Assembly (NCBI GenBank): GCA_023151115.1
Contig: JAKLJP010000001.1
Location: 310,001 to 374,000 of the forward strand
Direction of reading: 5' to 3'
DNA from: Anaerolineae bacterium
GTDB taxonomy: Bacteria > Chloroflexota > Anaerolineae > 4572-78 > J111
Length of the DNA stretch: 64,000 nucleotides
The notes beneath the pieces are model-generated. The model had not been told where the DNA came from and did no database searches. It saw only the letters and a program-made list of their open reading frames with translations. The position numbers were made by a program, and so were the translations under genes. This document shows positions 7,617-17,335 of this stretch, one piece after another (position 1 is the stretch's first letter; each line of letters opens with the position of its first letter).

Positions 7617-9452
7617 ATGCCGCGAACCCATCTTTTTGCCAGCCCGTTTGAGCTCAAAACGCCGCCAGGGGCCGAGGGCTGGCCGGAGCTTTACCCCTAT
7701 TACCTGCTGTTCAGCGAGGCCCGGCGCGAGCTGGAAGAGAATAAGCTCTGGTTTCAGGAAGCCGGGCATTGGCCGGAGGCCCTTTACCCCTTCGATACCA
7801 TTTTTTACGAATTTGCTATGCTCTGCGTCTCGCAGTACAACAGCCGCGTTTTTTTGCTGCCGCTTTCGATGGGTATTGACTTCCGGGTACTGAATGGTTA
7901 CGCCTATGTCAGTTCCAATCCCATCACCGACCCGCAGGTGGCCGAAGCGCGGGCAGTCCACTTTCGCCAGCGGGCCGGTTACTACTACGATAACTGGGAA
8001 CGGCTCTACGCCAACTGGCAGAAGAAAATCGAAGCGGTCATTGCCGAGATGGAGAGCCTGACCTTTCCCGACTCGCTGCCAGAGATGGCCGACCTGGCCG
8101 ATGTGATCGCCGGTAAAGATCAAACCATTGCCTACGAGATTGTCAAACGCTACCACCGCCTGCTGCAATTGGGCCTGCGAGCTTGGCAACTTCACTTTGA
8201 GATGCTCAACCTGGGCTACGCTGCTTACTACACCTTTTTCCAGTTTTGTAAAGCCGCTTTCCCCGATATAGCCGATCAAACCATCGCCCGTATGCTGACC
8301 GGAGTAGAGGTGTCGCTGTTTCAGCCCGATCAGGAGGTCAAACAGTTGGCTCACCTGGCCATGGCCCTGGGATTGGGCGATCTGTGCCAATCCGGCGCTG
8401 GAGCTGAAAAGATTTTGCAGGCCATGGCCCAACACAAGCATGGGCAGCTCTGGCTGGCGGCGCTGGAGCGGGCCAAAGAACCCTGGTTTCATTTCTCGAC
8501 CGGCAGCGGCCTGTCCCACCACGACGCCGTCTGGATCGAAGACCTGTCGGTACCCATGGCTTTTATTTGCGATTATGTGGCCAAACTGCAAGCCGGCGAG
8601 ATCATTGACCGCCCCCTGGCCGAGCTTCAGGCTGAACGCGAACGGCTGGTGGCCGAGTATATGTCCCTGCTGCCCGGCGATGAGGACCGGCAGGCGTTTC
8701 AGCAGCAGTTGGAGCTGGCCCGCCGGGTTTTCCCCTACGTGGAAAATCACAACTTTTTTATTGAACACTGGCACCACTCCGTTTTCTGGCGCAAAATGCG
8801 CGAGTTGGGCCGGTTGATGACCAGCGCCGGATTTTTTTTCGAAGCGAGCGATATTTTTTACCTGCGCCGGGACGAAATCCCCACCGCCCTGTTTGATTTG
8901 ATGTCGGCCTGGGCCATCGGCCATGAGGGGCGCGGGGTGACTTACTGGCCGCAAAAGGTAGCCCAGCGCAAGAAAATCATGGCTGCCCTTAAAGCCTGGC
9001 CGCCGCCACGTCTGCTGGGCCGGCCGCCGGAGATGATTACCGATCCCTTCTCGATTATGCTCTGGGGCATCACCACCGAGCAGCTACAAAAGTTGCTGGT
9101 CCCCTGGGAGGAGCAGCGGAACATCTTACACGGCTTTGCCGGCTCGCCCGGCATCGCCGAGGGCCGGGCCAGGGTGGTGCTGAGCGCGGCGGAGCTGGCG
9201 GTGGTCCAGCCCGGCGAAATTTTGGTCTGCCCGATTACCGCGCCCAGTTGGGTGCCGGTTTTCAACAAAATCAAGGCGGTTGTCACCGATGTGGGCGGCA
9301 TGATGTCGCACGCGGCTATTGTTTGCCGCGAGTACAACCTGCCCGCCGTGATCGGCACGGCTGAAGCCACCTGGCGCATCAAAACGGGGCAGCGCATCCG
9401 GGTCAACGGCCACGCCGGAACGGTGGAACTTATGGAAGGAGGTGACACGTGA
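7617..9452 (+). CDS. PEP-utilising phosphohistidine subunit, phenylphosphate synthase subunit A-like, copy 1
   Basis: A 611-residue protein. The first 520 residues are a family-specific region rich in aromatic and acidic residues (substrate part). The C-terminus is a PEP-utilising mobile domain with GGMMSHAAIVCREYNLPA, whose His565 is the expected phosphoryl carrier. No PEP/pyruvate barrel follows. Size and layout match the 70-kDa phosphotransferase of phenylphosphate synthase, which moves the phosphoryl group from its histidine to phenol. A near-paralogue follows directly, so the substrate may differ between copies. Acceptor identity is inferred only. Confidence 0.8.
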   Translation: MPRTHLFASPFELKTPPGAEGWPELYPYYLLFSEARRELEENKLWFQEAGHWPEALYPFDTIFYEFAMLCVSQYNSRVFLLPLSMGIDFRVLNGYAYVSSNPITDPQVAEARAVHFRQRAGYYYDNWERLYANWQKKIEAVIAEMESLTFPDSLPEMADLADVIAGKDQTIAYEIVKRYHRLLQLGLRAWQLHFEMLNLGYAAYYTFFQFCKAAFPDIADQTIARMLTGVEVSLFQPDQEVKQLAHLAMALGLGDLCQSGAGAEKILQAMAQHKHGQLWLAALERAKEPWFHFSTGSGLSHHDAVWIEDLSVPMAFICDYVAKLQAGEIIDRPLAELQAERERLVAEYMSLLPGDEDRQAFQQQLELARRVFPYVENHNFFIEHWHHSVFWRKMRELGRLMTSAGFFFEASDIFYLRRDEIPTALFDLMSAWAIGHEGRGVTYWPQKVAQRKKIMAALKAWPPPRLLGRPPEMITDPFSIMLWGITTEQLQKLLVPWEEQRNILHGFAGSPGIAEGRARVVLSAAELAVVQPGEILVCPITAPSWVPVFNKIKAVVTDVGGMMSHAAIVCREYNLPAVIGTAEATWRIKTGQRIRVNGHAGTVELMEGGDT

Positions 9453-9573
9453 GGCGTGAGGTGTGAAACGTGAGGCGTATGCCGCACACCACCTATAATG
9501 AAAAGTAATCAGTGAACAGTAGCCAGTCATCAGTCATACTGACCACTGATTACTGATTACTATTTTCTCAGGA
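9449..9573. repeat. Two intergenic hairpin repeats (CGTGAGG and CAGTAATCAGT types)
   Basis: Between the two phosphohistidine genes a run of CGTGAGGCGTGAGG-like units faces GCCGCACACCACC, then CAGTGAACAGTAGCCAGTC faces GACCACTGATTACTGATTA. Two different unit families with the same inverted architecture lie side by side, directly upstream of the AGGAGG site of the next gene. Confidence 0.75.
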
Positions 9574-9581
9574 GGGTCAAC

Positions 9582-11402
9582 ATGAGTGAACAACGCTTCC
9601 CCAGCCCCTTTGAAGTGCCGACGCCGGAGGGGTGCGAAGGCTGGGAAAAACTCTATCCGTATTATTATCTCTTCAGCGAAGACCGGCGCGAGTTTGAGGA
9701 GTCAAAATTCTGGTTTTTTGACAGCATGCACCACCCAGAGGTGCTCTACCCCTTTGATACTATCACCTCGGAAAGCTGGTGGGTCGCCTTGGGCGAGATG
9801 AATTCGCGGGTTTATATTGTGCCCCCGGCCCTGGGCATTGACCAGCGGGTGCTCAACGGGCGGCTCTACATCAGCGCTAACGCCATCACCGATGGCGAGG
9901 TGGTGGGCGCGCGGGTAGCCCATTTTATGGAGCGGGCCGGCTATTACTACCAGCACTGGGATGAGCTGTACGCCAAATGGAAAGAGAAAGCCTCGCAGAC
10001 GGTGGAGGAGCTAAAAGCCATCCAGGTGAAGCCGCTGCCGGAGATGGAGGACCTGGCCAGCGTGCAGGGGGGACGCGGCATCACCACCGCCTACGACCTG
10101 CTGACCGCCTACAACCGGGTCATCGAAAATATGCACAAAATCTGGCACTTCCATTTTGAATTCCTCAACCTGGGCTACGCTGCCTATCTGACCTACTTTG
10201 GCCTGTGCAAAAATCTCTTCCCCGATATTGCCGACCAGACCGTAGCCCAGATGGTTTCCGGGATTAATGTGCTGCTTTACCAGCCCGACGAGGAGCTGAA
10301 GAAACTGGCCAAAAAGGCGATTGAGCTGGGCGTGGGCAGTATGTTTAAGAACGGCAAAAGTCCGAGCGAGATTCTCACCGCTTTGCAAGGCACGGACAGC
10401 GGCCAACGCTGGATTGCTGAACTGGAAAAGGCCAAAGACCCCTGGTTCTACTTCTCCACCGGTTCCGGTTTTTACCACCACCACAAAACCTGGATCAACG
10501 ACATGGCCTATCCCTTCATGTCCATTGGCGATTATGTGAAACGTATCGAGGCTGGGGATGTCGTAGATCGTCCCTTTGCCGAAGTGCAGGCAGAGCGTGA
10601 CCGCCTGGCCAGCGAGTATATGGCCCTGCTGGATGGGGATGATTTGAAGGCGTTTCAAGACCATCTTAACCTGGCTCGCACCGTGTTCCCCTACATTGAA
10701 GACCACAACTTTTACGTGGAACACTGGCATCACGCCGTTTTCTGGAACAAGATGCGCGAGTTCGGCCGGATTTTTGTGGACAACGGCTTTTTTGAGGAAG
10801 TGGACGACATGTTCTACCTGCACCGCAACGAGGTGCAGCAAGCCCTTTATGATTTGATTGCTTCCTGGGGAGTAGGTACACCCGCTCGCGGCCCCAAGTA
10901 TTGGCCTAGAGAAGTGGCCCGGCGCAAAGAACTTTTCGCCAAACTGGCCGAGTGGTCGCCGGTGCCTGCCCTGGGCGAGCCGCCGGATGTTGTGACCGAA
11001 CCTTTCACGATCATGCTGTGGGGCATCACCACCGACAGCATCCAAAATTGGCTGGGTCTCGGCGGCGAAGACAGCGGCGGCGTTGATTTGAAGGGCTTTG
11101 CCGGGTCGCCGGGGGTGGTCGAAGGACCGGCTCGTGTCATCGTCAGCGCCGACCAGTTGGGCCAGGTGCAGGAGGGTGAAATCCTGGTTTGCCCCATCAC
11201 CAACCCCAGTTGGGGGCCGGTTTTCTCCAAAATCGGCGCGGCCGTCACCGACATCGGCGGGATGATGTCGCACGCGGCTATTGTTTGCCGCGAGTACGGT
11301 GTGCCGGCGGTTGTCGGCACCGGCTTTGGGACCAAGAAAGTGAAAACCGGTCAGCGGTTGCGGATAGACGGCGCTGCCGGAACGGTGACATTTTTGAACT
11401 AG
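9582..11402 (+). CDS. PEP-utilising phosphohistidine subunit, phenylphosphate synthase subunit A-like, copy 2
   Basis: A 606-residue paralogue of the preceding protein, co-linear over its whole length (shared PFE.PTP.G.EGW..LYPYY.LFSE opening, shared HNF..EHWHH.VFW.KMRE block, shared SHAAIVCREY histidine site at His564). It has its own AGGAGG ribosome site at 9570-9576. Two A-type subunits with one B-type subunit is unlike the published phenylphosphate synthase set, which has one A-type, one B-type and one CBS-domain protein. The copies could form a heteromer or serve two phenolic substrates. No CBS-domain partner is visible. Confidence 0.8.
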   Translation: MSEQRFPSPFEVPTPEGCEGWEKLYPYYYLFSEDRREFEESKFWFFDSMHHPEVLYPFDTITSESWWVALGEMNSRVYIVPPALGIDQRVLNGRLYISANAITDGEVVGARVAHFMERAGYYYQHWDELYAKWKEKASQTVEELKAIQVKPLPEMEDLASVQGGRGITTAYDLLTAYNRVIENMHKIWHFHFEFLNLGYAAYLTYFGLCKNLFPDIADQTVAQMVSGINVLLYQPDEELKKLAKKAIELGVGSMFKNGKSPSEILTALQGTDSGQRWIAELEKAKDPWFYFSTGSGFYHHHKTWINDMAYPFMSIGDYVKRIEAGDVVDRPFAEVQAERDRLASEYMALLDGDDLKAFQDHLNLARTVFPYIEDHNFYVEHWHHAVFWNKMREFGRIFVDNGFFEEVDDMFYLHRNEVQQALYDLIASWGVGTPARGPKYWPREVARRKELFAKLAEWSPVPALGEPPDVVTEPFTIMLWGITTDSIQNWLGLGGEDSGGVDLKGFAGSPGVVEGPARVIVSADQLGQVQEGEILVCPITNPSWGPVFSKIGAAVTDIGGMMSHAAIVCREYGVPAVVGTGFGTKKVKTGQRLRIDGAAGTVTFLN

Positions 11403-11406
11403 ACAG

Positions 11407-12868
11407 GAACCCTCTCGTTCCCAAACTCAGTTTTACTGCCGTTAAGTTAAGGAGGTCTAGTCAAAAACAAATCTTTTTCTTGCGACGCTGAAGAGTTAAT
11501 AAATGCCAAGCTGAGCGTGAGCGGCGTGGGACGACCCGCTCAGGGCGGGAACAAGATGGACTGGTCAGAAACAAAGCGGTCAGCTTGTCGAACAAGACGT
11601 CCTCATCGGTTTGGGTGTAAAACAACTCCAGGACGTGGTTCTTGATGGTGTTGAACGAGACGACCCGGTTGACCTGATAAAGGTGGTCGGTCTGACTGGA
11701 GCGGACGGCTAGCTGAGCCTGGGCGGTATCGGTCAGGACACTTTCCAGTCCGGTGATAAAGACGGTGGCAAAGAAATCCTGTTTGATGGCCTCAACCGAG
11801 GTGCCGCTAAAGTTTTCCAGGCCTAAGCGGGTCTTGAGCCGGCCATAAAAGGTTTCGACCCCCCAGCGGTGGTGATACAACGGGCCAAACTCGGCGGTCG
11901 GATAAGCGACCGAATCGAGTAAATCGGTAATCAAGATTTCGGTGTCGCCGTTAGCCAAGGTCAGCCGGACCAGCCGGACGGTCAGTTGGAGCGGTAAGCC
12001 CCGCCGGCGGATCTCAACCCGTTGGCTGGAATGAGGCCGCAGGGTCACCAGTTGACTGTCCGTCCCGCTGCCCCGGAACATGGCTCGGACCTGAGCAAAC
12101 GAACTGCGCGAACAGCGGATCACAAAATGACGGTGGCGGTCGACCAGGGTGGCCACAAAGCAATAGGACGGGTAATTCCGGTCACACACCAGCAGATCAT
12201 CCGGCTCAGTAGCGGCCAAATGTTGTTCGGCCAGGTCAATTTCGTAGGCTTTGGTATCGCCCAAGCGACTGTCCAGGGCAATCCCGTTCAACACGTCATA
12301 CACGACTGAGGCCAAGGCATAGCTATACTGACCCGACCCGGCCTGACCCGCTCGCCCGGAGGGGCGTTTGACCGTCCCAAACTCGGCATAGACCGCCAGG
12401 TTATCCGGTAAAATGACCTTGGAGCCATCGATCGCTAAGACCCGGAAGCCCCAATAGCGTTGGTACTCGCCGTCGCCATAGTAGACCTCGACCAACCCAC
12501 GCTGATTGAGCTCGATAAAGGCCGTATGGCGTAAATGGGACCGGGCTTGGCTAAAGGCACTCTTACTGACCAAGCCTGACTGCAATTGGTTGAAAAACTC
12601 ATTCAAAACCACTTGCAGCGACTTGGCACTCTTGCGCAAGATTAACAGGAGCATCAAAGGAAAGGTTAAAATCCGCTCCCGGCTAAAGTATTTCGCCGCC
12701 GTCCGATGGCTCGCCTTAAAGGTCGGTTCACTCATCAACGTTCGCACCGTCGCTATCACCGTTTTTTTTCATTGGTCCTTACCAGCTTTGAGATTTGTTT
12801 TGGCTTATGATTATACCTCTTTCCTTAACTTAACGGCAGTAAAACTCAGTTTGGGAACGAGAGGGTTC
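11407..12868. mobile_element. IS4-family insertion sequence with 47-bp terminal inverted repeats
   Basis: The left end 11407-11453 (begins GAACCCTCTCGTTCCC) and the right end 12822-12868 (ends GGGAACGAGAGGGTTC) are inverted copies matching at 46 of 47 bases. One transposase gene lies inside on the minus strand. No clear target duplication is visible, which suggests an older insertion or later rearrangement. It separates the phosphotransferase cluster from the PaaX regulator. Confidence 0.9.
11461..12759 (-). CDS. IS4-family transposase
   Basis: A 432-residue DDE transposase. VLAIDGSKVILPD holds the first Asp, LLVCDRNYPSY the second, and YHHRWGVETFYGRLK fits the IS4 signature Y-(2)-R-(3)-E-(6)-K exactly, giving the catalytic Glu. 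The gene is full length with no frameshift and fills the space between the inverted repeats, so it may be functional in transposition. The start may lie a few codons further in, at the internal Met near residue 9. Confidence 0.9.
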   Translation of the reverse strand: MIATVRTLMSEPTFKASHRTAAKYFSRERILTFPLMLLLILRKSAKSLQVVLNEFFNQLQSGLVSKSAFSQARSHLRHTAFIELNQRGLVEVYYGDGEYQRYWGFRVLAIDGSKVILPDNLAVYAEFGTVKRPSGRAGQAGSGQYSYALASVVYDVLNGIALDSRLGDTKAYEIDLAEQHLAATEPDDLLVCDRNYPSYCFVATLVDRHRHFVIRCSRSSFAQVRAMFRGSGTDSQLVTLRPHSSQRVEIRRRGLPLQLTVRLVRLTLANGDTEILITDLLDSVAYPTAEFGPLYHHRWGVETFYGRLKTRLGLENFSGTSVEAIKQDFFATVFITGLESVLTDTAQAQLAVRSSQTDHLYQVNRVVSFNTIKNHVLELFYTQTDEDVLFDKLTALFLTSPSCSRPERVVPRRSRSAWHLLTLQRRKKKICF

Positions 12869-12875
12869 AACCGGT

Positions 12876-13706
12876 TCAGCCGTTCGGCTCGACCGTCACG
12901 ATCTGGTCAACGTATTGGTTGGCTGCCGGAGCCAGCATTGCGGCGTAGGTCTGAAAGAGGCGAACGGCTTCATCGCCCGGCCAATCGGCGGGCAAGAGTT
13001 CGGGGGGCAGGTTGGGGTCAACGTAGGGGAAAGAGCGGTATTCATGCACCAGTAAAAAGCGGCGGTTGAAGGCATCATAGGGATTCAATGAGTCGTGGGT
13101 AAGGTAATCTCGATATCGTTCCCACTCCGGCTGGTGGCGCTTGATAAAATCCCGATAGGCCCGATTCAAACGGGGCAAATCCCAGCAGCGGTCTACCAGC
13201 TCTCGATTCTGGGAAAGACCGAGATATTCGCTCTTGAAGAGGTCAACCTGCTGTGCGATGCCCAGCATCTCGGCTACCTGGGTCACTTCTTGGCGCAGAT
13301 TGCGGGGGGAAATCCAGGTGGCCGAACTCAGCCGGCCGAAGCCAAGCCAAAGCAGGCGCTGCCTCAAGCGGTCCCGCAGGTGGCGTCGTTTTTCGGGCAG
13401 CGAGTAGGTTAAGACGTACCAACAGTGGTCCCAGGGATCATGGCGAGGGTAATAAATCCGCCTAGCTCCTTCACTTAAAAGCGCCTCCGCTCTAGGAGTC
13501 ATGGCGTAGAAGCTGTGGCGGCCTTCTCGCCGGCTGCGCAGCCAGCCCTTGCGGGTCATCCGCGACAGGGTAGAGCGGACTGCCTGGGCGCTGGTATTCA
13601 GCCCGGCCATTAATTCGATAATATGGCCTATCCAGGCTTCGCCTCCGCGCGGAGAAATATAATCGCCGTATAGGGTAAAAATTAAATCTTGGGTGCGTAA
13701 ACTCAT
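12876..13706 (-). CDS. PaaX-family repressor, copy 1
   Basis: A 276-residue PaaX-type regulator: N-terminal winged helix with RTQDLIFTLYGDYISPRGGEAW and AVRSTLSRMTRKGWL, a central region with WLGFGRLSSATWISP, and a C-terminal helical part. PaaX represses phenylacetate catabolic genes in Escherichia and Pseudomonas and is released by phenylacetyl-CoA. A second PaaX is found at 39876-40790 and phenylacetate-CoA ligase at 52741-54057. The gene ends 7 bp from the IS4 element, so its original downstream partner is unclear. Ligand here is inferred. Confidence 0.9.
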   Translation of the reverse strand: MSLRTQDLIFTLYGDYISPRGGEAWIGHIIELMAGLNTSAQAVRSTLSRMTRKGWLRSRREGRHSFYAMTPRAEALLSEGARRIYYPRHDPWDHCWYVLTYSLPEKRRHLRDRLRQRLLWLGFGRLSSATWISPRNLRQEVTQVAEMLGIAQQVDLFKSEYLGLSQNRELVDRCWDLPRLNRAYRDFIKRHQPEWERYRDYLTHDSLNPYDAFNRRFLLVHEYRSFPYVDPNLPPELLPADWPGDEAVRLFQTYAAMLAPAANQYVDQIVTVEPNG

Positions 13707-13734
13707 GAATTGTTACTGAACATTGAGTATTACC

Positions 13735-16700
13735 TTACTGCTGGCCTCTATAAGCCAGAAGTTTTTCTTTTGAAATAGATAATTGCGTCGAAGACGGCAG
13801 GCCCAATTCGGCCAACGCCTTTTCACAAGCGACAATATAGGGCAGGGCGGCGCTGGGCTGACCGGTATGAGCCAAACAATCGATCAGCCTGATACAACTT
13901 TCTTCGCGGGTAGGATCTACTTTGAGAAGTTTTTGTAAATATTGAGCCGCCTGATCGTAATGAGTGGCCTGAGCGGATAGATCGGCCAGGCTGGTCAGGA
14001 TGTAAAGATACTGATGCTGTAGATGCTCGCGCTGCGGCTGCACCCAGTCGTCATACAGATCATCGGTCAGCAAATCGTCGGTGTACAAGTTAACAGCCAA
14101 TTCAAATTGATGGTGCGCTCCAGCCAGGTCGCCCTTTCGCCAGGCCAGCCGAGCGGCTTCGAGATTTTCCAAAAAATCGGTTACATCTACCTGCTGCACC
14201 ACACCTTCGGCCAGGCGCAGCAAGCCCCCCTCCAACACCAGATAGTTGGAGTAGGAGCGAGGCGCTTGGGGTTCCAACACCCGCCGAATATTGTAGAGCG
14301 TCCGATAAAAATTGCTGTTGGCTGCCTCTGGATCAAGGTCCCCCCACAGCCGGTCAACTAACTGGTCTTTGGAAAGGGTATAATGGGGGCTAAGCGCAAT
14401 ATATTTTAACAACCGCTTGGATTTTCGCCGCTGCCACACCTTCTCCGGCAGCCAGGTTTCGCCCTGCTTTACCCGGAAATGACCAAAACAGTAGATGGTC
14501 AGCGAGGGAATAACCATCCTAAGCCCCTGTGGTGCGCCCCCGGAATCATCTTTGCACTGGCGCAAGACCTCCTGCGCCCGGCGGCGTACCTCGTGATCAG
14601 AGTGGGCCAGGAGCGACTTTAACATTCCGACAGCGCGAACGCCAAATTTAGCTAACATCAGTTGTACATAAGAAGGCCACAAGTTATGCTCCAGGGCTAT
14701 GGTCAGCAGGGTGATGGCGGCGCGCCCCTCACTTTGAAAAAAGTAATCCAGGTTATGCCCTACTGCTAAGTGCAAGCACTCGCGCAGATGCTCCAGGCAA
14801 AGGGGGTTGTGTTCGTGATGATACAGCGAAGCCAACCAGAAATGAGCGGCGGTCAAGTAATAAATATCCTGGCACTCGGTCAGAATTTTTAGAGCTTCTG
14901 TCAGCGTGATTTGGGCCTCGTCCGGGGTAATTTCAATCTGGGCTGCACCCAGGTTGACCAGAACAAATCCGGTTAACCAACGCAAATCTTGCTCGGTAGT
15001 GAGGGGCAGAGCTTGTTTACTCCGGCGCACGGCCTCATCAAGGTTGCCACTGCGTCGCAACATGATGCTCATAAAGACCAGCGTGGCGATGACATAACGC
15101 TGATCGCCTTCGGCCTGTTCGCGGCGCAAAACGTCTCGATACAGCTCGTACAACTCCTGGGTCGGCGCCTGACATGTAGCCTCTTTTACGTTAGCCAGGT
15201 TCATCAGGGCATACGATTCGTTATGCTCATCGCCAATTTCCTGGCTCAGCGCCAGCGCTTTTTCCGCATACTCCTGCGCCTCTCGGCAGCGCCACAAAAA
15301 GTATAGGTTGACTGAAAGATTGTTGTAAATTTCGGCCAGGTAGCGTTGATTGCCCAACTCACAGGCCAGATGTTCGGCCCGGCGCAGCGTCATTAACGCC
15401 CGCGAAAAGTCGCCGGTGCTATGATAGAGCCAGGAACCAGGGTTGATCAGGGCAGCTAATTCCCCCGCCTGATCTCCTTCGGCCTCATAGATTTGCAGCG
15501 CTTCCTGATAAAGAATTTGGGCTGCAGCGGGATTCCCGGCCGAGAGATGATTACGGCTGAGATTGCGGAGCAAAGCTGCTCGTTGACGAGTATGCGCCTC
15601 ACCCAGATAGCTTAAGGCTTCCTGGTGGAGACGTTCCGCCTCGGTGTGCTCCCCCCGCCACCAATCCAGAATTTGCCCTTTGTGCCCCAAGGTATCGCTC
15701 AAACCCACCAGGTCGTCCCGAGCCAGATAGATTTGGGCTGCCGCTTCGTACTGTTCTAAGGCTTGCGCCCAGCGACCTTGCCGCTCAAAATTCTGTCCGC
15801 GGCAGATTAGCAATTTGGGCGATTTCCCGATCAGTTCGGGGGGTAATTGGGCCAGCCAAAAGGATAGGGTATCAAAACGCTCAGCTTGCAATAACGCCTT
15901 CGATGTTAGCTCGATCAATTCAGCAGCGCGGTCGTAGTCACTGGCGGCCAGGCGATGGTGAATGGTATTTTCCGGGTCGGCTCGCTCTTCAAAATAGAGG
16001 GCGGCGCGGCGGTGTAAAGCCTGGCAACGCTCACGATCTTGAGCCAGGTGATGATACAAAAAATCACGAAAGAGGCGATGGTAGCGCAGCCAGCCATCTT
16101 CTGTGCGCACCACAAAAAGATTATGCCGTTCCAGATAGCGGAGAATCGTATCGGAATCAGAGCGGCCCAGGGTCGCATCGCACAGGGCAGGCTCCAGCCA
16201 GGAGAGAATCGCCGAACTGGTTAGGAACTCAGCAATCGACTCCGGCTCATGGCGCAGAATCTCCTCGGTAAGATATTCAAACAACACTTGGTAGTGACCG
16301 GCTATCTCGCCATCTCCGACGCGGTTTTTCAGCAAGGGCTGCCCCCGCCCCAAGGCTGAATCCAAACGCTCCAGACCTGCTGCGATCAGGTCGGCGGCGT
16401 CCGACCTTTGTCCCTTGAGGGCGTGCCCAATCAACAGCAATCCCAGCGCCCAGCCTTCCATCTTTTTGGTCAACGGAGCGACAACGTCGGCCGACAACTC
16501 CAGGTCAAAATTCTGCCGTAAGAGGGTTGAGATTTCGGCTGGCGTAAATTTGAAATCTCTCTCCCTAATTTCCAAAACATCACCACTAGCTCGTAAGCGG
16601 GTTAGACAAGGCAAAGTCGGCGTGGCGCGAGTTGAGAGGACAAAATGAGCCTGATGGGGAGTATGTTGCAAAAGATAATCCAACACCTGACACACTTCTG

Positions 16701-17166
16701 CATTGACTTCAACCAGGTGGAAATCGTCCAGCACAATCAAGAAATCAGTTTGGGCCACCTCAGCCAATTGATTGATGAAGACGGCCATAAACTTATTCAA
16801 TTCAATTTGCCGGTTGGGGGTAGGGAGCAAGTGGGGCCATAGCGCGGAAGCAAAGCCCGGCCATTGCCGGTCTAGACCCTCGATCAGGTATGATAAAAAA
16901 GTGACAATATCGCGGTCGCTGCGGCTGAGTGTATACCAGACAAAAGGTAAATTGAGCGCGCTCAACGAGTTTGCCAGCAGCGTGGTTTTGCCGTAGCCAA
17001 TTCCGGCGGAAACCAGGGTCAAGCGATGCTCGGTAGCCTGTTGAAAAAGAGCAATTAACTGTTCCCGCCGCAGTACATTGCGCTTAAGGAGGGGAGGATG
17101 CAGCTTGGTTAAAATTAGGGGAACGGGGGCAGTTACAGCCTCCCCGGCTAACTCTCTATCTTCCAT
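13735..17166 (-). CDS. Large STAND ATPase regulator: MalT-like NTPase, TPR repeats, SARP/BTAD C-terminus
   Basis: A 1143-residue regulator. Residues 50-63 hold a P-loop (SAGIGYGKTTL, K60) and about 140-150 the Walker B segment FLIVLDDFHLV, then a winged-helix and a long helical array with TPR-like repeats (about 430-860). The C-terminus starts LTIYCFGHFRVKQG, an OmpR-type winged helix, and ends in a bacterial transcriptional activator domain. This is a MalT/LuxR-type sensor body with a SARP-type output instead of a LuxR helix-turn-helix. Such proteins oligomerise on binding an inducer and ATP and activate transcription. It lies between PaaX and the aldehyde oxidoreductase/amine cluster and could control either. 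Confidence 0.85.
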   Translation of the reverse strand: MEDRELAGEAVTAPVPLILTKLHPPLLKRNVLRREQLIALFQQATEHRLTLVSAGIGYGKTTLLANSLSALNLPFVWYTLSRSDRDIVTFLSYLIEGLDRQWPGFASALWPHLLPTPNRQIELNKFMAVFINQLAEVAQTDFLIVLDDFHLVEVNAEVCQVLDYLLQHTPHQAHFVLSTRATPTLPCLTRLRASGDVLEIRERDFKFTPAEISTLLRQNFDLELSADVVAPLTKKMEGWALGLLLIGHALKGQRSDAADLIAAGLERLDSALGRGQPLLKNRVGDGEIAGHYQVLFEYLTEEILRHEPESIAEFLTSSAILSWLEPALCDATLGRSDSDTILRYLERHNLFVVRTEDGWLRYHRLFRDFLYHHLAQDRERCQALHRRAALYFEERADPENTIHHRLAASDYDRAAELIELTSKALLQAERFDTLSFWLAQLPPELIGKSPKLLICRGQNFERQGRWAQALEQYEAAAQIYLARDDLVGLSDTLGHKGQILDWWRGEHTEAERLHQEALSYLGEAHTRQRAALLRNLSRNHLSAGNPAAAQILYQEALQIYEAEGDQAGELAALINPGSWLYHSTGDFSRALMTLRRAEHLACELGNQRYLAEIYNNLSVNLYFLWRCREAQEYAEKALALSQEIGDEHNESYALMNLANVKEATCQAPTQELYELYRDVLRREQAEGDQRYVIATLVFMSIMLRRSGNLDEAVRRSKQALPLTTEQDLRWLTGFVLVNLGAAQIEITPDEAQITLTEALKILTECQDIYYLTAAHFWLASLYHHEHNPLCLEHLRECLHLAVGHNLDYFFQSEGRAAITLLTIALEHNLWPSYVQLMLAKFGVRAVGMLKSLLAHSDHEVRRRAQEVLRQCKDDSGGAPQGLRMVIPSLTIYCFGHFRVKQGETWLPEKVWQRRKSKRLLKYIALSPHYTLSKDQLVDRLWGDLDPEAANSNFYRTLYNIRRVLEPQAPRSYSNYLVLEGGLLRLAEGVVQQVDVTDFLENLEAARLAWRKGDLAGAHHQFELAVNLYTDDLLTDDLYDDWVQPQREHLQHQYLYILTSLADLSAQATHYDQAAQYLQKLLKVDPTREESCIRLIDCLAHTGQPSAALPYIVACEKALAELGLPSSTQLSISKEKLLAYRGQQ

Positions 17167-17222
17167 ACACCTCCCTAACGTCGTTGAAAGGGAGGCAAAT
17201 CATACCCCTTTTTGCCGAATCC

Positions 17223-17335
17223 GTCAATCCGATTTTGGATTTTGGATTTTGGATTTTAGATTTCGCTCTGCACGACAGCGGCGGATTTTAGATTTACAGT
17301 CCAAAATCCAAAATCTACAATCTAAAATCAGACTC
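17223..17335. repeat. AATCCAAAATC-type hairpin repeat array
   Basis: GATTTTGGATTTTGGATTTT units up to about 17265 face the inverse units GTCCAAAATCCAAAATC and ACAATCTAAAATC at 17300-17330, with a GC-rich centre (CTCTGCACGACAGCGGCGG). The array fills the gap between the MoaD-like gene and the large regulator. Confidence 0.85.

Noticed and set aside
7386..8954. 522-codon open frame on the minus strand opposite the first phosphohistidine subunit
   Set aside because: No recognisable domain, low-complexity shadow of a GC-rich real gene; the same holds for the 420-codon frame at 10011-11273.
11403..12875. Target duplication of the IS4 element
   Set aside because: Flanks beyond the 47-bp repeats share no convincing direct repeat.
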